Assembly (NCBI RefSeq): GCF_001514265.1
Contig: NZ_KQ948988.1
Coordinates: 124,001 to 188,000 of the forward strand
Length of the DNA: 64,000 bases
Source of the DNA: Streptomyces resistomycificus
Lineage (GTDB): Bacteria > Actinomycetota > Actinomycetes > Streptomycetales > Streptomycetaceae
Reading direction: 5' to 3'
A program made the translations under genes and the position numbers. This document shows positions 50,968 through 61,400 of this stretch, piece by piece. Under the pieces are notes generated by a model. It searched no databases. It saw only the letters and a program-made list of their open reading frames with translations, and was not told the DNA's origin. How positions within the stretch are numbered: the first letter of the stretch is position 1; each line of letters opens with the position of its first letter.

Positions 50968-52083
50968 ATGAGCAATGATTTGAACCAGTCTCCGGGAAGC
51001 TTCGGCGGTCCCCTCGTGGTGGGCCTCGACGCGGGCGGCACCCGTACCCGCGCGGTCCTCGCCGCCGCCGGGGACGGCCGCCTCGTCGGCGAGGGCGCCT
51101 CGGGGCCGGGCAACGCCCTGACCGTCCCGATGCCGCAGCTCACCGAGCACCTCGCCGAGGCCGTCGCGGCGGCGGTGCCCGAGGCGGCGCGGGGCCGGGT
51201 CCGGTCCGTGGCCGGCGGGTTCGCGGGTGCCACGGCGGCCTCACCGGACGACCCCGGTCACCTCCACGCCCGGGCCGCCCTCACCGAGGCCCTGCGGCGG
51301 CTCGGCATCCCGGCGGGACCGGTGGACATCCGCAGCGACATCGAGGCGGCCTTCGCCTCCGCGCCGGGCACCCCGCCCGACGGCCTCGCCCTGGTGGCCG
51401 GCACCGGCGCGGTCGCCGTGCGCATCACAGGCCGGCGCACCACGACCACGGTGGACGGAGACGGCTGGCTGCTCGGCGACGACGGCAGCGGCTTCTGGAT
51501 CGGCCGCTCGGCGGTACGGGCCGCTTTGCGCATGGCGGACGGACGCGGACCGGCGACGGCCCTGGCCGGGGCCGTGGGGCGGGCGTTCGGACTGCCGCAG
51601 AGCGTCCTCCCCGAGGACGACCTGCCGGACGGCGCCCCGCCGGAAGGTGCCGCGCCGGACGGCGTCCCGGCCCGTGACGAGCCCCGGGTTGGCCGTGGGT
51701 ACGACGGCGGGGCCCTGAACTGGCCGCGCTCGCGACGCGAGGCCTATCGGATGCGTCTGCTCCCGGCCGTCATGGCCGACCCCCCGATCCGGCTCGCCAG
51801 GCTGGCCCCGCTGGTGGCCGAGGCGGCTCGGAGCGAGGACCCCGTCGCCGCGGCGATCCTGGACGAGGCGGCGCAGCAACTGGAGGCAGCCGTCAGGGCG
51901 TTGGACCCGCGCCCGCGCGAACCGCTGGTCGTCACCGGTGGTCTGCTCGGCCCCGACGGGCCCCTGACGGCCCCCCTGGCCGGCCGCCTCGCCCCGCTCG
52001 GACTCACCCTCGACTGGGTGGCCGACGGCTGCCGGGGCGCCGTGGCCCTCGCCCGCCTCGCGCACAACGGGCGTGACACGTGA
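50968..52083 (+). CDS. BadF/BadG-family sugar kinase (probable N-acetylhexosamine kinase)
   Basis: 371-residue ASKHA-fold kinase. The phosphate-1 motif is VVGLDAGGTRTRAVL (about 17-31); DIRSDIEAAFASAPG, LVAGTGAVAVRI and GWLLGDDGSGFWIG follow, then the adenosine motif VVTGGLLGPDGP. The order matches eukaryotic-type GlcNAc kinase and bacterial MurK-like enzymes. A variable Asp/Pro-rich insert lies at about 205-250. ATG at 50968 coincides with the predicted transcript start (leaderless); GTG 50965 is an alternative. The stop overlaps the GH3 gene (GTGA). It should phosphorylate amino sugars released by the island's hydrolases. Confidence 0.83.
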   Translation: MSNDLNQSPGSFGGPLVVGLDAGGTRTRAVLAAAGDGRLVGEGASGPGNALTVPMPQLTEHLAEAVAAAVPEAARGRVRSVAGGFAGATAASPDDPGHLHARAALTEALRRLGIPAGPVDIRSDIEAAFASAPGTPPDGLALVAGTGAVAVRITGRRTTTTVDGDGWLLGDDGSGFWIGRSAVRAALRMADGRGPATALAGAVGRAFGLPQSVLPEDDLPDGAPPEGAAPDGVPARDEPRVGRGYDGGALNWPRSRREAYRMRLLPAVMADPPIRLARLAPLVAEAARSEDPVAAAILDEAAQQLEAAVRALDPRPREPLVVTGGLLGPDGPLTAPLAGRLAPLGLTLDWVADGCRGAVALARLAHNGRDT

Positions 52084-54365
52084 ACGGCATGCTCTACCGC
52101 GACCCCGCCGCCTGCGTCGACGACCGCGTCCGCGACCTGCTGTCCCGGATGACACTGCGCGAGAAGGTCGGCCAGCTCAACCAGCGGATGTACGGCTGGG
52201 ACGCCTACCGCCGCACCCCGGACGGCGGCTTCGAACTCACCGACGCCCTGTACGCCGAGACCGAGCGCTTCGCCGGACTCGGTGCCCTGTACGGCCTCCA
52301 GCGCGCCGACGCCTGGTCGGGCGTCGACCACGGCGACGGGCCGGGAGCGCGGGACGGCGCGGCCCTGGCCGACCTGGTGCAGCGGCACGTCGTCGAGCGG
52401 AGCCGGCTCGGCATCCCGGCCCTGTTCGTGGAGGAGGTGCCGCACGGCCACATGGCCCTAGACGGCACTGTCCTGCCCGTCAACCTGGCCGTCGGCGCCA
52501 CCTGGGACCCGCAGCTGTACGAGGCCGCCGCCGCCCACGCCGCGGCCGAACTGCGGGCCCGCGGCGGCCATGTCGCCCTGGTGTCCGCGCTGGACATCGC
52601 CCGCGATCCGCGCTGGGGCCGTACCGAGGAGTGCTACGCCGAGGACCCGTACCTGGCCGCCCGGCTCACCGAGGCACTGGTCCGGGGCATGCAGGGCGCA
52701 GGCGACCTCTTCGCCGCCGACAAGGCGCCGGTCGTCCTCAAGCACTTCGCCGGGCAGGGCGCCACCGTCGGGGGCCGCAACTCCGCCGAGTCCGAACTCG
52801 GTCCCCGGGAACTCCACGAGATCCACCTCCCCGCCGCCCACGCCGGCGTGCGGGCCGGCGCCGCCGCCGTCATGGCCGCGTACAACGAGGTCGACGGTCT
52901 TCCCTGCGCGGGCAACAGGGCTCTGCTCACGGGGCTGTTGCGCGAGCGCTGGGGCTTCGACGGACTGGTCGTGGCGGACGGCCTGGCCGTGGACCGGCTG
53001 GCCCGCGTCACCGGCGACACGGTGTCCGCCGGTGCCCTGGCGCTCGGCTCCGGTGTGGATCTGAGCCTCTGGGACGAAGGGTTCACCCACCTGGCGGAGG
53101 CGGTCGAACGGGGACTGGTGGGCGAGGACGTCCTCGACTCCGCCGTCGCCCGGGTCCTGCGGCTCAAGTTCCGGCTGGGTCTGTTCGAACAGCACGGCAC
53201 CAGGACGCCGTTCCCGCCCCACGGCAGGGACGTGAGCACGGCCCTGGCCCGGGCCGCGGTCACCCTCCTGCACAACGACGGCGGTGTCCTGCCCGTCGCC
53301 GCGGGCGTCTCCCGTGTCGCCGTCCTCGGACCCCACTCGGCGACCTGCGCCCATCAGTCGGGCGACTACACGGCCCCGCAGCGCCCCGGCACCGGCAGCA
53401 GCGTCCTGGACGGGCTGCGGCGGCTCGCCCCGCCCGGCGTCGACCTCCGGCACGCCCGCGGCTGTGCCCTCACCGGCGACGACCTCACCGGCGTCCCCGA
53501 GGCGGTCGCGGCGGCCGCCGCCAGTGACCTGGCCGTGCTGGTGCTGGGCGGCAGCAGCGCGCGCACCCCGGACACCGCCTTCGCCGCCAACGGGGCCGCC
53601 CGCACCGCCGTCCCGGAGATGACCTGCGGCGAGGGCGCCGACCTCGCCGGACTGCGGCTCGGCGGGGCGCAGCACGCCCTGCTGGACGCCGTCACCGCGA
53701 CCGGCACCCCCACCGTGGTCGTCCTGGTCCAGGGCCGCCCGCACGCCGTGCCCGAGGCGGCGGAGCGTGCGGCCGCGCTGCTCACCGCCTGGTACCCGGG
53801 CCCGTGGGGCGGCGAGGCCATCGCCGAGGTACTGCTGGGGCGGCGGGAACCGACCGGCCGGCTGCCCGTCTCCGTGCCGCGCTCGGCGGCCCAACTCCCC
53901 GTCCACTACAACCACAAGGACACCGAGTACGGCTCGTACGTGGACGACAGCGCCGAACCGCTCTACTCCTTCGGACACGGACTGTCGTACACGAGCTTTC
54001 GGTACGGCCCGCCGCGGCTCTCCGGTCACACCGTCGAGGTCGACGTCACCAACACGGGCGCGCGGCCCGGGCGTACGGTCGCGCAGCTCTACGTCCGGCG
54101 CCTGGTGACGCCGGTGTGGCCGCGCGCCCTCGAACTGCGCGCGTTCCGAGGCGTCGACCTGGCCGCGGGCGAGTCCAGGACCGTCGCCTTCTCCCTCGGC
54201 GCCGACCAACTCGCCCAGGTCGGCGCCGATCTGGAGACGGCCGTGCTGCCCGGCACGCTGGAGGTGCGGGTCGCGCAGTCGGCGCGGGAGGCGTCGAGCG
54301 CCGTCCCGGCCGTGCTGCACGTCGGCGGTCAGAGCTTCACGGCCCCCGAGGAGACGCCCCGGTAG
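52080..54365 (+). CDS. GH3 beta-glycosidase (beta-glucosidase/xylosidase type)
   Basis: 761-residue enzyme without signal peptide. The barrel domain begins MTLREKVGQLNQ; VLKHFAGQG holds the conserved Lys-His and FDGLVVADGLAVDRL the nucleophile Asp. The alpha/beta sandwich (about 390-590) and a fibronectin-like C-terminal domain (about 650-745, with GHTVEVDVTNTGARPGRTVAQLYV) complete the long GH3 architecture. GTG at 52080 overlaps the kinase stop, so they are coupled. The last 37 bases overlap the convergent permease gene. Confidence 0.9.
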   Translation: MNGMLYRDPAACVDDRVRDLLSRMTLREKVGQLNQRMYGWDAYRRTPDGGFELTDALYAETERFAGLGALYGLQRADAWSGVDHGDGPGARDGAALADLVQRHVVERSRLGIPALFVEEVPHGHMALDGTVLPVNLAVGATWDPQLYEAAAAHAAAELRARGGHVALVSALDIARDPRWGRTEECYAEDPYLAARLTEALVRGMQGAGDLFAADKAPVVLKHFAGQGATVGGRNSAESELGPRELHEIHLPAAHAGVRAGAAAVMAAYNEVDGLPCAGNRALLTGLLRERWGFDGLVVADGLAVDRLARVTGDTVSAGALALGSGVDLSLWDEGFTHLAEAVERGLVGEDVLDSAVARVLRLKFRLGLFEQHGTRTPFPPHGRDVSTALARAAVTLLHNDGGVLPVAAGVSRVAVLGPHSATCAHQSGDYTAPQRPGTGSSVLDGLRRLAPPGVDLRHARGCALTGDDLTGVPEAVAAAAASDLAVLVLGGSSARTPDTAFAANGAARTAVPEMTCGEGADLAGLRLGGAQHALLDAVTATGTPTVVVLVQGRPHAVPEAAERAAALLTAWYPGPWGGEAIAEVLLGRREPTGRLPVSVPRSAAQLPVHYNHKDTEYGSYVDDSAEPLYSFGHGLSYTSFRYGPPRLSGHTVEVDVTNTGARPGRTVAQLYVRRLVTPVWPRALELRAFRGVDLAAGESRTVAFSLGADQLAQVGADLETAVLPGTLEVRVAQSAREASSAVPAVLHVGGQSFTAPEETPR

Positions 54366-55207
54366 AACCACCGCTGTGTGATCACGAACAGCACCAGCAC
54401 CGGGATGACCGAGATCACCGAACCGGCCATCACCAGACGCTGGTCGTAGCCGAAGGACGAGGTCTGGAGCCGGGCCAGTCCCAGTGTCAGGGTGAAGTGG
54501 TCCTCCGTGCGCAGCACGATCAGCGGCCACAGGAAGTCGTCCCAGGCGCTGATGAAGGTGTTGATGGTGACGACGAGGATCGCGCCGTACGCGGAAGGCA
54601 GGTAGAGGTACCGGAACCGCTTCCACTCGCCCGCCCCGTCGAGCATGGCCGCGTCCTCGATCTCGCGCGGCACGGCGAGGAACGCGGCCCGCATGATGAG
54701 GACGTTGATCGCGGCGACGAAGCCGGGCAGCCAGACGCCGAGCAGGTTGTCGACCAGGCCCATGTCACGGACGCTGAGGAACAGCGACACCATGATCGAC
54801 TCGAAGGGGAACATCATGGACGCCATCAGCAGCACCCAGACCAGCTTGCGGCCCTTCCAGCCGGGCTTGGAGAGCATGTACCCGGCCATGGTGGAGAAGA
54901 CGAGCTGGCTGGTGATGGAGATGACCGCGACGAAGAAGCTGTTCCTGATGTACGTCCACACCGGTACCTGGTCGAAGACCTGCCGGTAGGCCCGCAGGGT
55001 CGGGTGGTGCGGGACGAGGGAGGCGCCGGAGCCGAAGACGTCCTCGGTGGGGCCCTTGAGCGACGACAGCAGCTGCCACAGCAGCGGGCCGACGGTGATG
55101 AACAGGACGAAGACCAACAGCAGGTAGCGCAGCAGCAGTTCGCGGGGGCGGCCGTAGTCCCGCCAGCGCGGCATGAGGCGCCGGGGCTTGTCCACGGCCG
55201 TGGTCAT
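54329..55207 (-). CDS. Sugar ABC transporter permease (MalG type)
   Basis: 292-residue membrane protein with six predicted helices and the EAA loop REIEDAAMLDGAGEWKRFRYL. Its ATG overlaps the upstream permease stop (ATGA). The last codons overlap the 3' end of the opposite GH3 gene by 37 bp. Third gene of the importer operon 57614-54329; no ATPase gene follows. Confidence 0.92.
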   Translation of the reverse strand: MTTAVDKPRRLMPRWRDYGRPRELLLRYLLLVFVLFITVGPLLWQLLSSLKGPTEDVFGSGASLVPHHPTLRAYRQVFDQVPVWTYIRNSFFVAVISITSQLVFSTMAGYMLSKPGWKGRKLVWVLLMASMMFPFESIMVSLFLSVRDMGLVDNLLGVWLPGFVAAINVLIMRAAFLAVPREIEDAAMLDGAGEWKRFRYLYLPSAYGAILVVTINTFISAWDDFLWPLIVLRTEDHFTLTLGLARLQTSSFGYDQRLVMAGSVISVIPVLVLFVITQRWFYRGVSSGAVKL

Positions 55208-56241
55208 GACTCGTCCTCCTTCGTCAGGCGCTGGGCGAGCAGCGTGAGGCCCAGGGTCAGGGCGAACAGGGCGACGCTGACCGCGGCGCCGTAGCCGGCG
55301 TTGCCGGTGAGCGGGTCGAGGCCGACGTCCCGGATGTAGAAGGGGAGCGTGCGGTCGGCGCCGCCGGGGCCGCCGGTGGAGCCGCCGAGCATGTAGATCT
55401 CGGTGAACACCCGCAGGGACCCGATGCCGGTGAGGGTGCCGACCAACATCATCGACTGGCGGACACCGGGCACCGTGATGTGCCAGAAGCGCCGGAAGGC
55501 CCCGGCGCCGTCCACGGCGGCCGCCTCGTGGAGCTCCTTCGGTACGTTCCCCAGCGCGGCCAGGTAGAAGATCATGTACCAGCCGAGGCCCTTCCACAGG
55601 GTCAGACCCATCGCCGACAGCAGGATCAGCCAGGAGTCGGACAGGAACGGGATGGCCTCCCGGATGATGTGGGCCTTCTGCAGCCACGTGTTGACCAGGC
55701 CCTGGTCGCTCAGCAGCCACTGCCAGCTCAGTCCGACGACCACGCTGGAGGCGAGGACGGGCGTGTAGAACGCGGAGCGGAAGAAGCCGATGCCCGGCAG
55801 GTTCTTCTCGACGAGGATCGCCAGCAGCAGCGGCAGCAGGACCATCAGCGGGACGACGATCACCGCGTACAGGACGCTGTTGCGGGTCGCGAGCCAGAAG
55901 TCCGGGTCGCTCAGCATCCGGGTGTAGTTGTCCAGGCCCACCAGGTCGTAGGCGCCGCCGAGCGGCTTGGCGTCGGTGAAGGACACCAGGATCGTGTTGA
56001 GGAAGGGGAAGACCCCGAAGACGGTCGTGCCGACGATCGCCGGGGCCATCCACAGCCAGGGCAGCCACCAGCGCCGGTAGAGGGCCGCGCCCCCCGCGTC
56101 CGTGGTCGGGCCGGGAACCACGGAGCGCAGGGCGCGGCGCACACGCCCCGGCGGCCGGTGTGCGGGGGAGGTGCCGGGGCGCGGGGCGCCCGCCCCGGGG
56201 GAGGCGGGGGCGGGCGCCTGGTCTAGGGCGTGCTGAGCCAT
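55204..56241 (-). CDS. Sugar ABC transporter permease (MalF type)
   Basis: 345-residue membrane protein. An Ala/Pro-rich N-terminal extension (about 1-65) precedes six predicted helices; the EAA loop is KELHEAAAVDGAGAFRRFWH. It starts 2 bases after the binding-protein stop and overlaps the next permease by 4 bp. Confidence 0.92.
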   Translation of the reverse strand: MAQHALDQAPAPASPGAGAPRPGTSPAHRPPGRVRRALRSVVPGPTTDAGGAALYRRWWLPWLWMAPAIVGTTVFGVFPFLNTILVSFTDAKPLGGAYDLVGLDNYTRMLSDPDFWLATRNSVLYAVIVVPLMVLLPLLLAILVEKNLPGIGFFRSAFYTPVLASSVVVGLSWQWLLSDQGLVNTWLQKAHIIREAIPFLSDSWLILLSAMGLTLWKGLGWYMIFYLAALGNVPKELHEAAAVDGAGAFRRFWHITVPGVRQSMMLVGTLTGIGSLRVFTEIYMLGGSTGGPGGADRTLPFYIRDVGLDPLTGNAGYGAAVSVALFALTLGLTLLAQRLTKEDES

Positions 56242-56243
56242 CG

Positions 56244-57614
56244 TCAGCTGCCCTGCTCGATCAGCTCGTTGGCCTTGGACTGCGCCTCCTTGAGGGCGTC
56301 CTCGGCGCTCTTCTTGCCCTGCATGGCGAGCTGGATCTGGGCCGATATGGCGTTCAGTTCACCGGGGGTGAGGGCGATCTCGTCGGCCGTGGCGGTCTTG
56401 CGGTCGCTGGCCACGATCTTGCGGGCCCGGGCGAAGGGGTCGTCGCCCTCGACCGACTGGAAGAACGGGTCGTCCAGCGAGGCCGTGGTGGAGGGGAAGA
56501 TGACGACGTTCGGGTCCTTCGCCCACTCCAGCTGGTTCTTCGCGTCGGTCAGGAACTGTGCGAAGGCCAGCGCGGTCGCCGCGTTCTTGCTGGTGCTGGC
56601 GACGCCGATGTACTGCGGGGCGCCGACGGTGTGGCCGAGGTCGTCCAGCATGAAGCGGGCCACGCCGGTCTTCTTGTACACGGTCGGGTTGTTCTGCTGG
56701 ATGAAGCGCAGGAAGTTGGGGTTGGTGGGGCCGTAGACGAGCTTGCCCTGGCCGTAGACGTTGGCCGGGTCCTGGGTGGAGGACAGGGAGTCACGGGGCA
56801 TGCCCCCGTTCTTGTAGAGCCGCGTCATGGCCTCGACCCACTGCGCGGTCTTGGGGTCGTCGGCGAAGGTGAACGTCTTGCCGTCGGCGGAGAGGATCCT
56901 GATGCCCATCTGCTGCCAGTCGGCGGGGATGCGCAGCTGCGGGTTGGCAAGGAAGGCGTAGTACTTGCCGTCGGAGGCCTTGGCCACCTTCTCGGCGTCC
57001 TCGAACAGGCCGAGGACGGTCGTCGGAGGTTTGGCCGGGTCCAGGCCCGCCTTCCTCAGCAGGTCGTCGTTGAAGGTCTGCACGATCCCGCCGGAGTACC
57101 AGGGCAGCACGCTGTGCACCTTGGTGCCCTTGGCGTCCGCGTACAGGCTCGACTTCCACAGCGCGGGGACGAACGGCTCGCCCGCGTCGGGCGCCTTCTT
57201 GTCCAGGTCGAGCAGGTAGCCGTTCTTGGTGAGCGCGACCGCCGTGTTGACGTTGATGTTCACCACGTCCGGCAGCGTGCAGCCCTGCGCGTCGGCGACC
57301 AGCCGCTGGGTGAAGGTCGCGTCGCCCGGGTCGTCGATCCACTTGACCTTCGCGCCGGGGTGGGCCTTCTCGAAGGCGGAGATGACGCCGTTGAAGTAGT
57401 CCCCGAAGTCCTTCTTCAGGTTGGTCGTCTGGAAGGTGATGGTGCCCTTGACGTCGCCGGAGAGCTTTCCGGACCCGACGTTGCCCTGGTCGACCTCGCA
57501 GCCGCCGGCGGTGGCGTCGCCGCCGCCGGAGCCGCCGGACAGGCCGCAGCCGGCGGCGGCCAGGGACAGGGCGGCGATACAGGTCAGGGTGCGGGTCAGT
57601 CTTCTTGCGCGCAT
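56244..57614 (-). CDS. Sugar ABC transporter substrate-binding lipoprotein
   Basis: 456-residue solute-binding protein. The signal LTCIAALSLAAAGCG ends at the lipobox Cys (about 23), followed by a Gly/Ser linker. The binding domain contains VKWIDDPGDATFTQRLVADAQ and VIFPSTTASLDDPFF. GGAGG lies about 9 bases before the ATG. First gene of the importer operon, preceded by a perfect RpiR-type box, TGGTTCAATCAACCA. The cargo is probably the glycan degraded by the surrounding GH3, GH5 and GH38 enzymes. Confidence 0.92.
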   Translation of the reverse strand: MRARRLTRTLTCIAALSLAAAGCGLSGGSGGGDATAGGCEVDQGNVGSGKLSGDVKGTITFQTTNLKKDFGDYFNGVISAFEKAHPGAKVKWIDDPGDATFTQRLVADAQGCTLPDVVNINVNTAVALTKNGYLLDLDKKAPDAGEPFVPALWKSSLYADAKGTKVHSVLPWYSGGIVQTFNDDLLRKAGLDPAKPPTTVLGLFEDAEKVAKASDGKYYAFLANPQLRIPADWQQMGIRILSADGKTFTFADDPKTAQWVEAMTRLYKNGGMPRDSLSSTQDPANVYGQGKLVYGPTNPNFLRFIQQNNPTVYKKTGVARFMLDDLGHTVGAPQYIGVASTSKNAATALAFAQFLTDAKNQLEWAKDPNVVIFPSTTASLDDPFFQSVEGDDPFARARKIVASDRKTATADEIALTPGELNAISAQIQLAMQGKKSAEDALKEAQSKANELIEQGS

Positions 57615-57658
57615 GTGATGGGGCCTCCTGCGACCGGGCGGGTCAGGGGTGTGCTGGC

Positions 57659-57673
57659 TGGTTCAATCAACCA
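57659..57673. promoter_or_regulatory. RpiR-type box upstream of the importer operon
   Basis: TGGTTCAATCAACCA has 5-bp perfect inverted arms (TGGTT/AACCA) and differs by one base from the box at 62711. It lies 44 bases before the binding-protein ATG. A further imperfect inverted repeat (57683-57716, ending in TTCATCGG) lies just beyond. Confidence 0.7.
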
Positions 57674-57758
57674 ACTTCGACTCCGATTGATGAAAAGGTG
57701 GACCAGAATTCATCGGAGGTCAATGGGTTGCCGTGTTGCTTTTAGGTTCCGTGGGAGA

Positions 57759-58430
57759 TCAGTGCCGGTGTTCGTGGTCCGGATGCGACGGATCGCCCGG
57801 ATGCTCGTGTCCGTGCGCGTACACCACGGCCGCGCGGGCCTGGTCCAGCCAGTCGAAGAAGGCCCGCCTGCCCGCGGCCCGCCGCAGCTCCCTCGCGATG
57901 TCCTCGCGGACCCCCTCGTACGGCAGGAGGTCCTCCGCGCTCGCGCCGCCGAAGGGGTCGGCGCCGCGCCGGAGCGCGTCCGGGGTGAGGAAGCGGTCCC
58001 GGTTGCGCTCGTAGTAGTCCCGCACGGCCGTCCCGGGGACGTCCTGCTCGCGTTCCAGGCGGGCCAGCAGAGCGCGCGCCGCCGGGGAGTGGGCGAGCGC
58101 GGCCGCGACGATGCTGCCGAGGTCGGCCACGTCCGTCTCGGCCACGGTGAGCAACCGTGTCGGCGTCACCTCCGCCGGTGGTGTCAGCCCCCGGTCCGCG
58201 CAGGCCCGGCGGGCCAGTTCGTCGATGACCACGACCTGCGTCGCCCAGCGTCTGCGCTGCCGTTCGGCACGGGCGAGCGACTCGGGCCGGGTCTCGCGGT
58301 CGCGCGCGGGAACGACCTCCAGGAGGGCGTCCACCCGCCCTCGGTCCACCGCCTCGCCGTTCACCAGGGCTGCGTGTTCCCGCGGGCCGGCGTGGGTGTG
58401 GGCCGCCGTGTGGTCCGTCGTGGGGTTCAC
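57759..58430 (-). CDS. SurA N-domain-like protein with His-rich C-terminal tail
   Basis: 223-residue protein without signal peptide or membrane segment. AALVNGEAVDRGRVDALLEV near the N terminus and VRDYYERNRDRFL in the middle follow the pattern of SurA/PrsA/parvulin chaperone N-domains, but I see no parvulin catalytic domain. The C terminus has nine His in about 22 residues, mixed with Asp/Glu (YAHGHEHPGDPSHPDHEH), a likely metal-binding tail. GTG at 58430 overlaps the GH38 stop (GTGA), so it is coupled to the mannosidase. It may help fold the large enzyme or serve as a metal chaperone for its zinc; both are inference. Confidence 0.65.
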   Translation of the reverse strand: MNPTTDHTAAHTHAGPREHAALVNGEAVDRGRVDALLEVVPARDRETRPESLARAERQRRRWATQVVVIDELARRACADRGLTPPAEVTPTRLLTVAETDVADLGSIVAAALAHSPAARALLARLEREQDVPGTAVRDYYERNRDRFLTPDALRRGADPFGGASAEDLLPYEGVREDIARELRRAAGRRAFFDWLDQARAAVVYAHGHEHPGDPSHPDHEHRH

Positions 58431-61400
58431 GCCGTCACCTCCAGCTCCACGGCCCGCGTGTACGCCACGCACCCGTGCCAGCCGGCCTTCGCCATCAGCC
58501 AGTACGACCCCGGCGGCAGCGCGGACCCGTCCACCTCGATCGCGCACTCCCGCTGCTCCCCGCCGGCCACCGTGAACCCCTGGACGCCCGGCCCGACCCC
58601 CGGCCAGGTGCCCCAGGAGGACACCGCCCACAGCTGCCCGCTCACCGGCCCCCGGGTCGGGTTGCGCACGGTCACCGGAACCCGGACGCGCTCGCCCCGG
58701 CGTACGGTGACCCGCTCGACGTCCAGTGCGCACACCAGGGTCGGACCCGCCGGCCCGCCCGGCACGTCGAGCGCCACGACGTCCTCGTAGGTCTGCCCGC
58801 CGTACGACAGCCGGGCCGCCAGCCAGTGCCGGCCGGGCTCGGCGTCCGCCGGCGGCGTCACCGTGACCTCGGCGAGGGTGAACCCGCCCGGGCCCAGCGC
58901 GTACGGCAGTGCGGCGGGCTCGGCCGACCAGCCGGGCGGCACCTCGAAGCTCACGCTGCCCGACACGGGCGCGTCGGTCAGCTCCGAGCCGACCCGGACG
59001 GTCGCGGTGACGGGCCCGCGGGCGGTGAGCGCGGCGGGCGAGACGTAGACGGCCACCGGCATGTTGCCGCGCGGGGCGGGCCCGCAGTTGTGGAGCCAGT
59101 AGCGGGTGTGGACGGGCTGGGCCGGCTCGTGCGCGGCGACGCCGGGGTCCTGGGCCGCCGGCGGGCCGCCCGGAGCCGGCGTGGCCAGGACGGTGGCCAC
59201 CTCGAAGCCGGTCAGACCGACGTCGAGCACTCCGTCCCGGTCCGGCGCAAGCCGCTGCCCGGCCCGCTCCAGCACGTCCGCGCGGGCACCCCGCACCCAT
59301 CCGGCCGGCCCGTGCACCCGCGCCCGCACCGGCCGCCCGTTCACCTCGTGCATCCGTACGACGACCCCGCGCCCCGGGTCGGCCGGCGTCACACCGCCCC
59401 GGGCGAGCGGGGAACCGAGGGGCTTGAGGGCGTCGAGCAGGACCTCGCGGGCGGGCTCCAGGGTGAGCAGCGTGGTGCTCCTGGCCAGGGGCGAGGCGTC
59501 GGCCCCGTTCCGTGGCCGGGCGGTGAGCGGATGGTTGAACTCGTGCCCGCGGGCGGGCAGCCGCAGCTCGCGCCAGTCGCCCTCGCCCGCCACGACGGCG
59601 TACTCGAAGGTGTGCGACCAGCGCTGGAGCTGGAAGGCGGACCCGTCCGGGGCGGTGCGGCGCGGCGGGTCGACCCAGATGCCGGAGGGCCAGCCGGTGC
59701 AGGACCGCATCAGGGACATGTAGAGGTCGCCGGAGGCGGTGACCACACAACCGGGCGTGCCCCGGTTCAGGACGGCGAAGCCGCGCCCGTCCCAGGCGTC
59801 GCCCGGCGGCAGCGCCTCGCCGCCGCCCGCCGCGGTGGCCGTGACGCCGAAGTCGTCGAGGTCGGCGATGAGCGCGTCGACCGCCTTGGCGTCGTCCTCG
59901 GGCCCGGCCCCGGCCACCACCAGCAGCGGCAGCCGCTCCAGGTCGCGCAGGTCGGCGCCGGGCACCCACTCCTCGCGCAGTCCGGCGCGTGGTGCGACCC
60001 ATACGGCCGCCACGCCCCGTTCGGCCAGCTGCCGTCCGAGTTCCCGCCCGGCGGCCGGGTCCCAGCCGAGGGCCTCGGCGACCACGGAGTTGCGGTCGGG
60101 GCCGCCGACGGCGATCCGGATGTCGGGGAGGTTGGAGTCGACCTCCAGGTCGCCGTAGCGGGGGCCGCCGGCGATGGTCGAGGTGGCGGTGACGCCCGCG
60201 CGGACGAGGGCGGCGGCCAGCGGGGTGCCGAGTTCACCGGCGGTGTCCCAGTCGGCGTAGACCAGCTCGGCGACCCCGATCGAACGGTGGCCGAGCAGCA
60301 GGCCGGACTCGTCGTGGACCGCGACCCGCGCGGTGGAGCCGAGACCGAACCAGGTGTTGGCCGGGTTGTCCAGCGTCCACGGGAACCGCTCGCTGTCCAC
60401 CTCCACGAACCCGAACCCGCGTCCGATCACGGCGTCCGCGACCTCGTGCACCGGCAGCCCGCCCCGCACGTCGGACGGCCAGCGCACCCGGATCAGCCGG
60501 TCGGCGCCGTCGTAGCCGTCGACGGTCGTGGAGACGTCGAGCCGGTCGACGCCCGCCCACAGGGTCAGCCGCTGGGTGTACCGGAACAGGCCGAGGTCGG
60601 CGCGGACGGTGACGCGGGACCCGGCGGGGGAGTGTTCGACATCGATGTCGGCTCGCACGTCCCCGCTGCGGGCGGCGGTGGTTCCGGTCGGCGTGAGGTG
60701 CCACGGGCCCTCGCCGAAGCGCGGGTGCCTCGGGTACTCCTCCTGTACGACGAGCTCGTTGCCGATGTCGCCGGGGCGCAGCAGTTCCCGGCCGCCCTCG
60801 GCCAGCGCGCGCAGGCTGCTGACGCCGCCGCCGCGCGCCGGGTCGACCGTCACCTCGTAGAACTCGTTGCGGATCGAGGTCCCCTCGGCCGGGGCCCACC
60901 CGGGCACGGAGCCCGCGGCCAGCGGGAGCGCCTTGAGTCCCATGCCCGGCACCTCCGGCACGACCACCCGCAGCCGGCCGTCCTCCTCGCGTACGGCGGG
61001 CAGGGGCCGGAAGTCGTCGCCCAGGGGCACCAGACCCGGGTCGGCGACGGTCAGCACGTCCCGCCGCTCCCAGGTCGCGGAGTTGAAGACGACCAGGTCG
61101 GCCCCGGTGCCCGGGTCCACCCGGTCGGCGAGGGCCTGGGTGGCGTCGGCGTGCACGCTCGCGGCGAGGTCGTACAGCTCCCGCCAGCCGGTCATCAGGT
61201 CGATGTAGACCTGGTCGGACTCGGAGCCGGTGACGGCGTCGTGGTGGGCGCCGTAGATCAGCTGCCGCCAGGCCTTGTCGAGCGCCGCGTCCGGATAGGG
61301 GTGGCCGGCGACCAGGGAGGCCAGTGTCGCCCAGGCCTCCGCGTCGGCGAGCAGGGTCTCGCCGTAGCGCTGGGCCTGCTTGGTGTCGATGTAGGAGACG

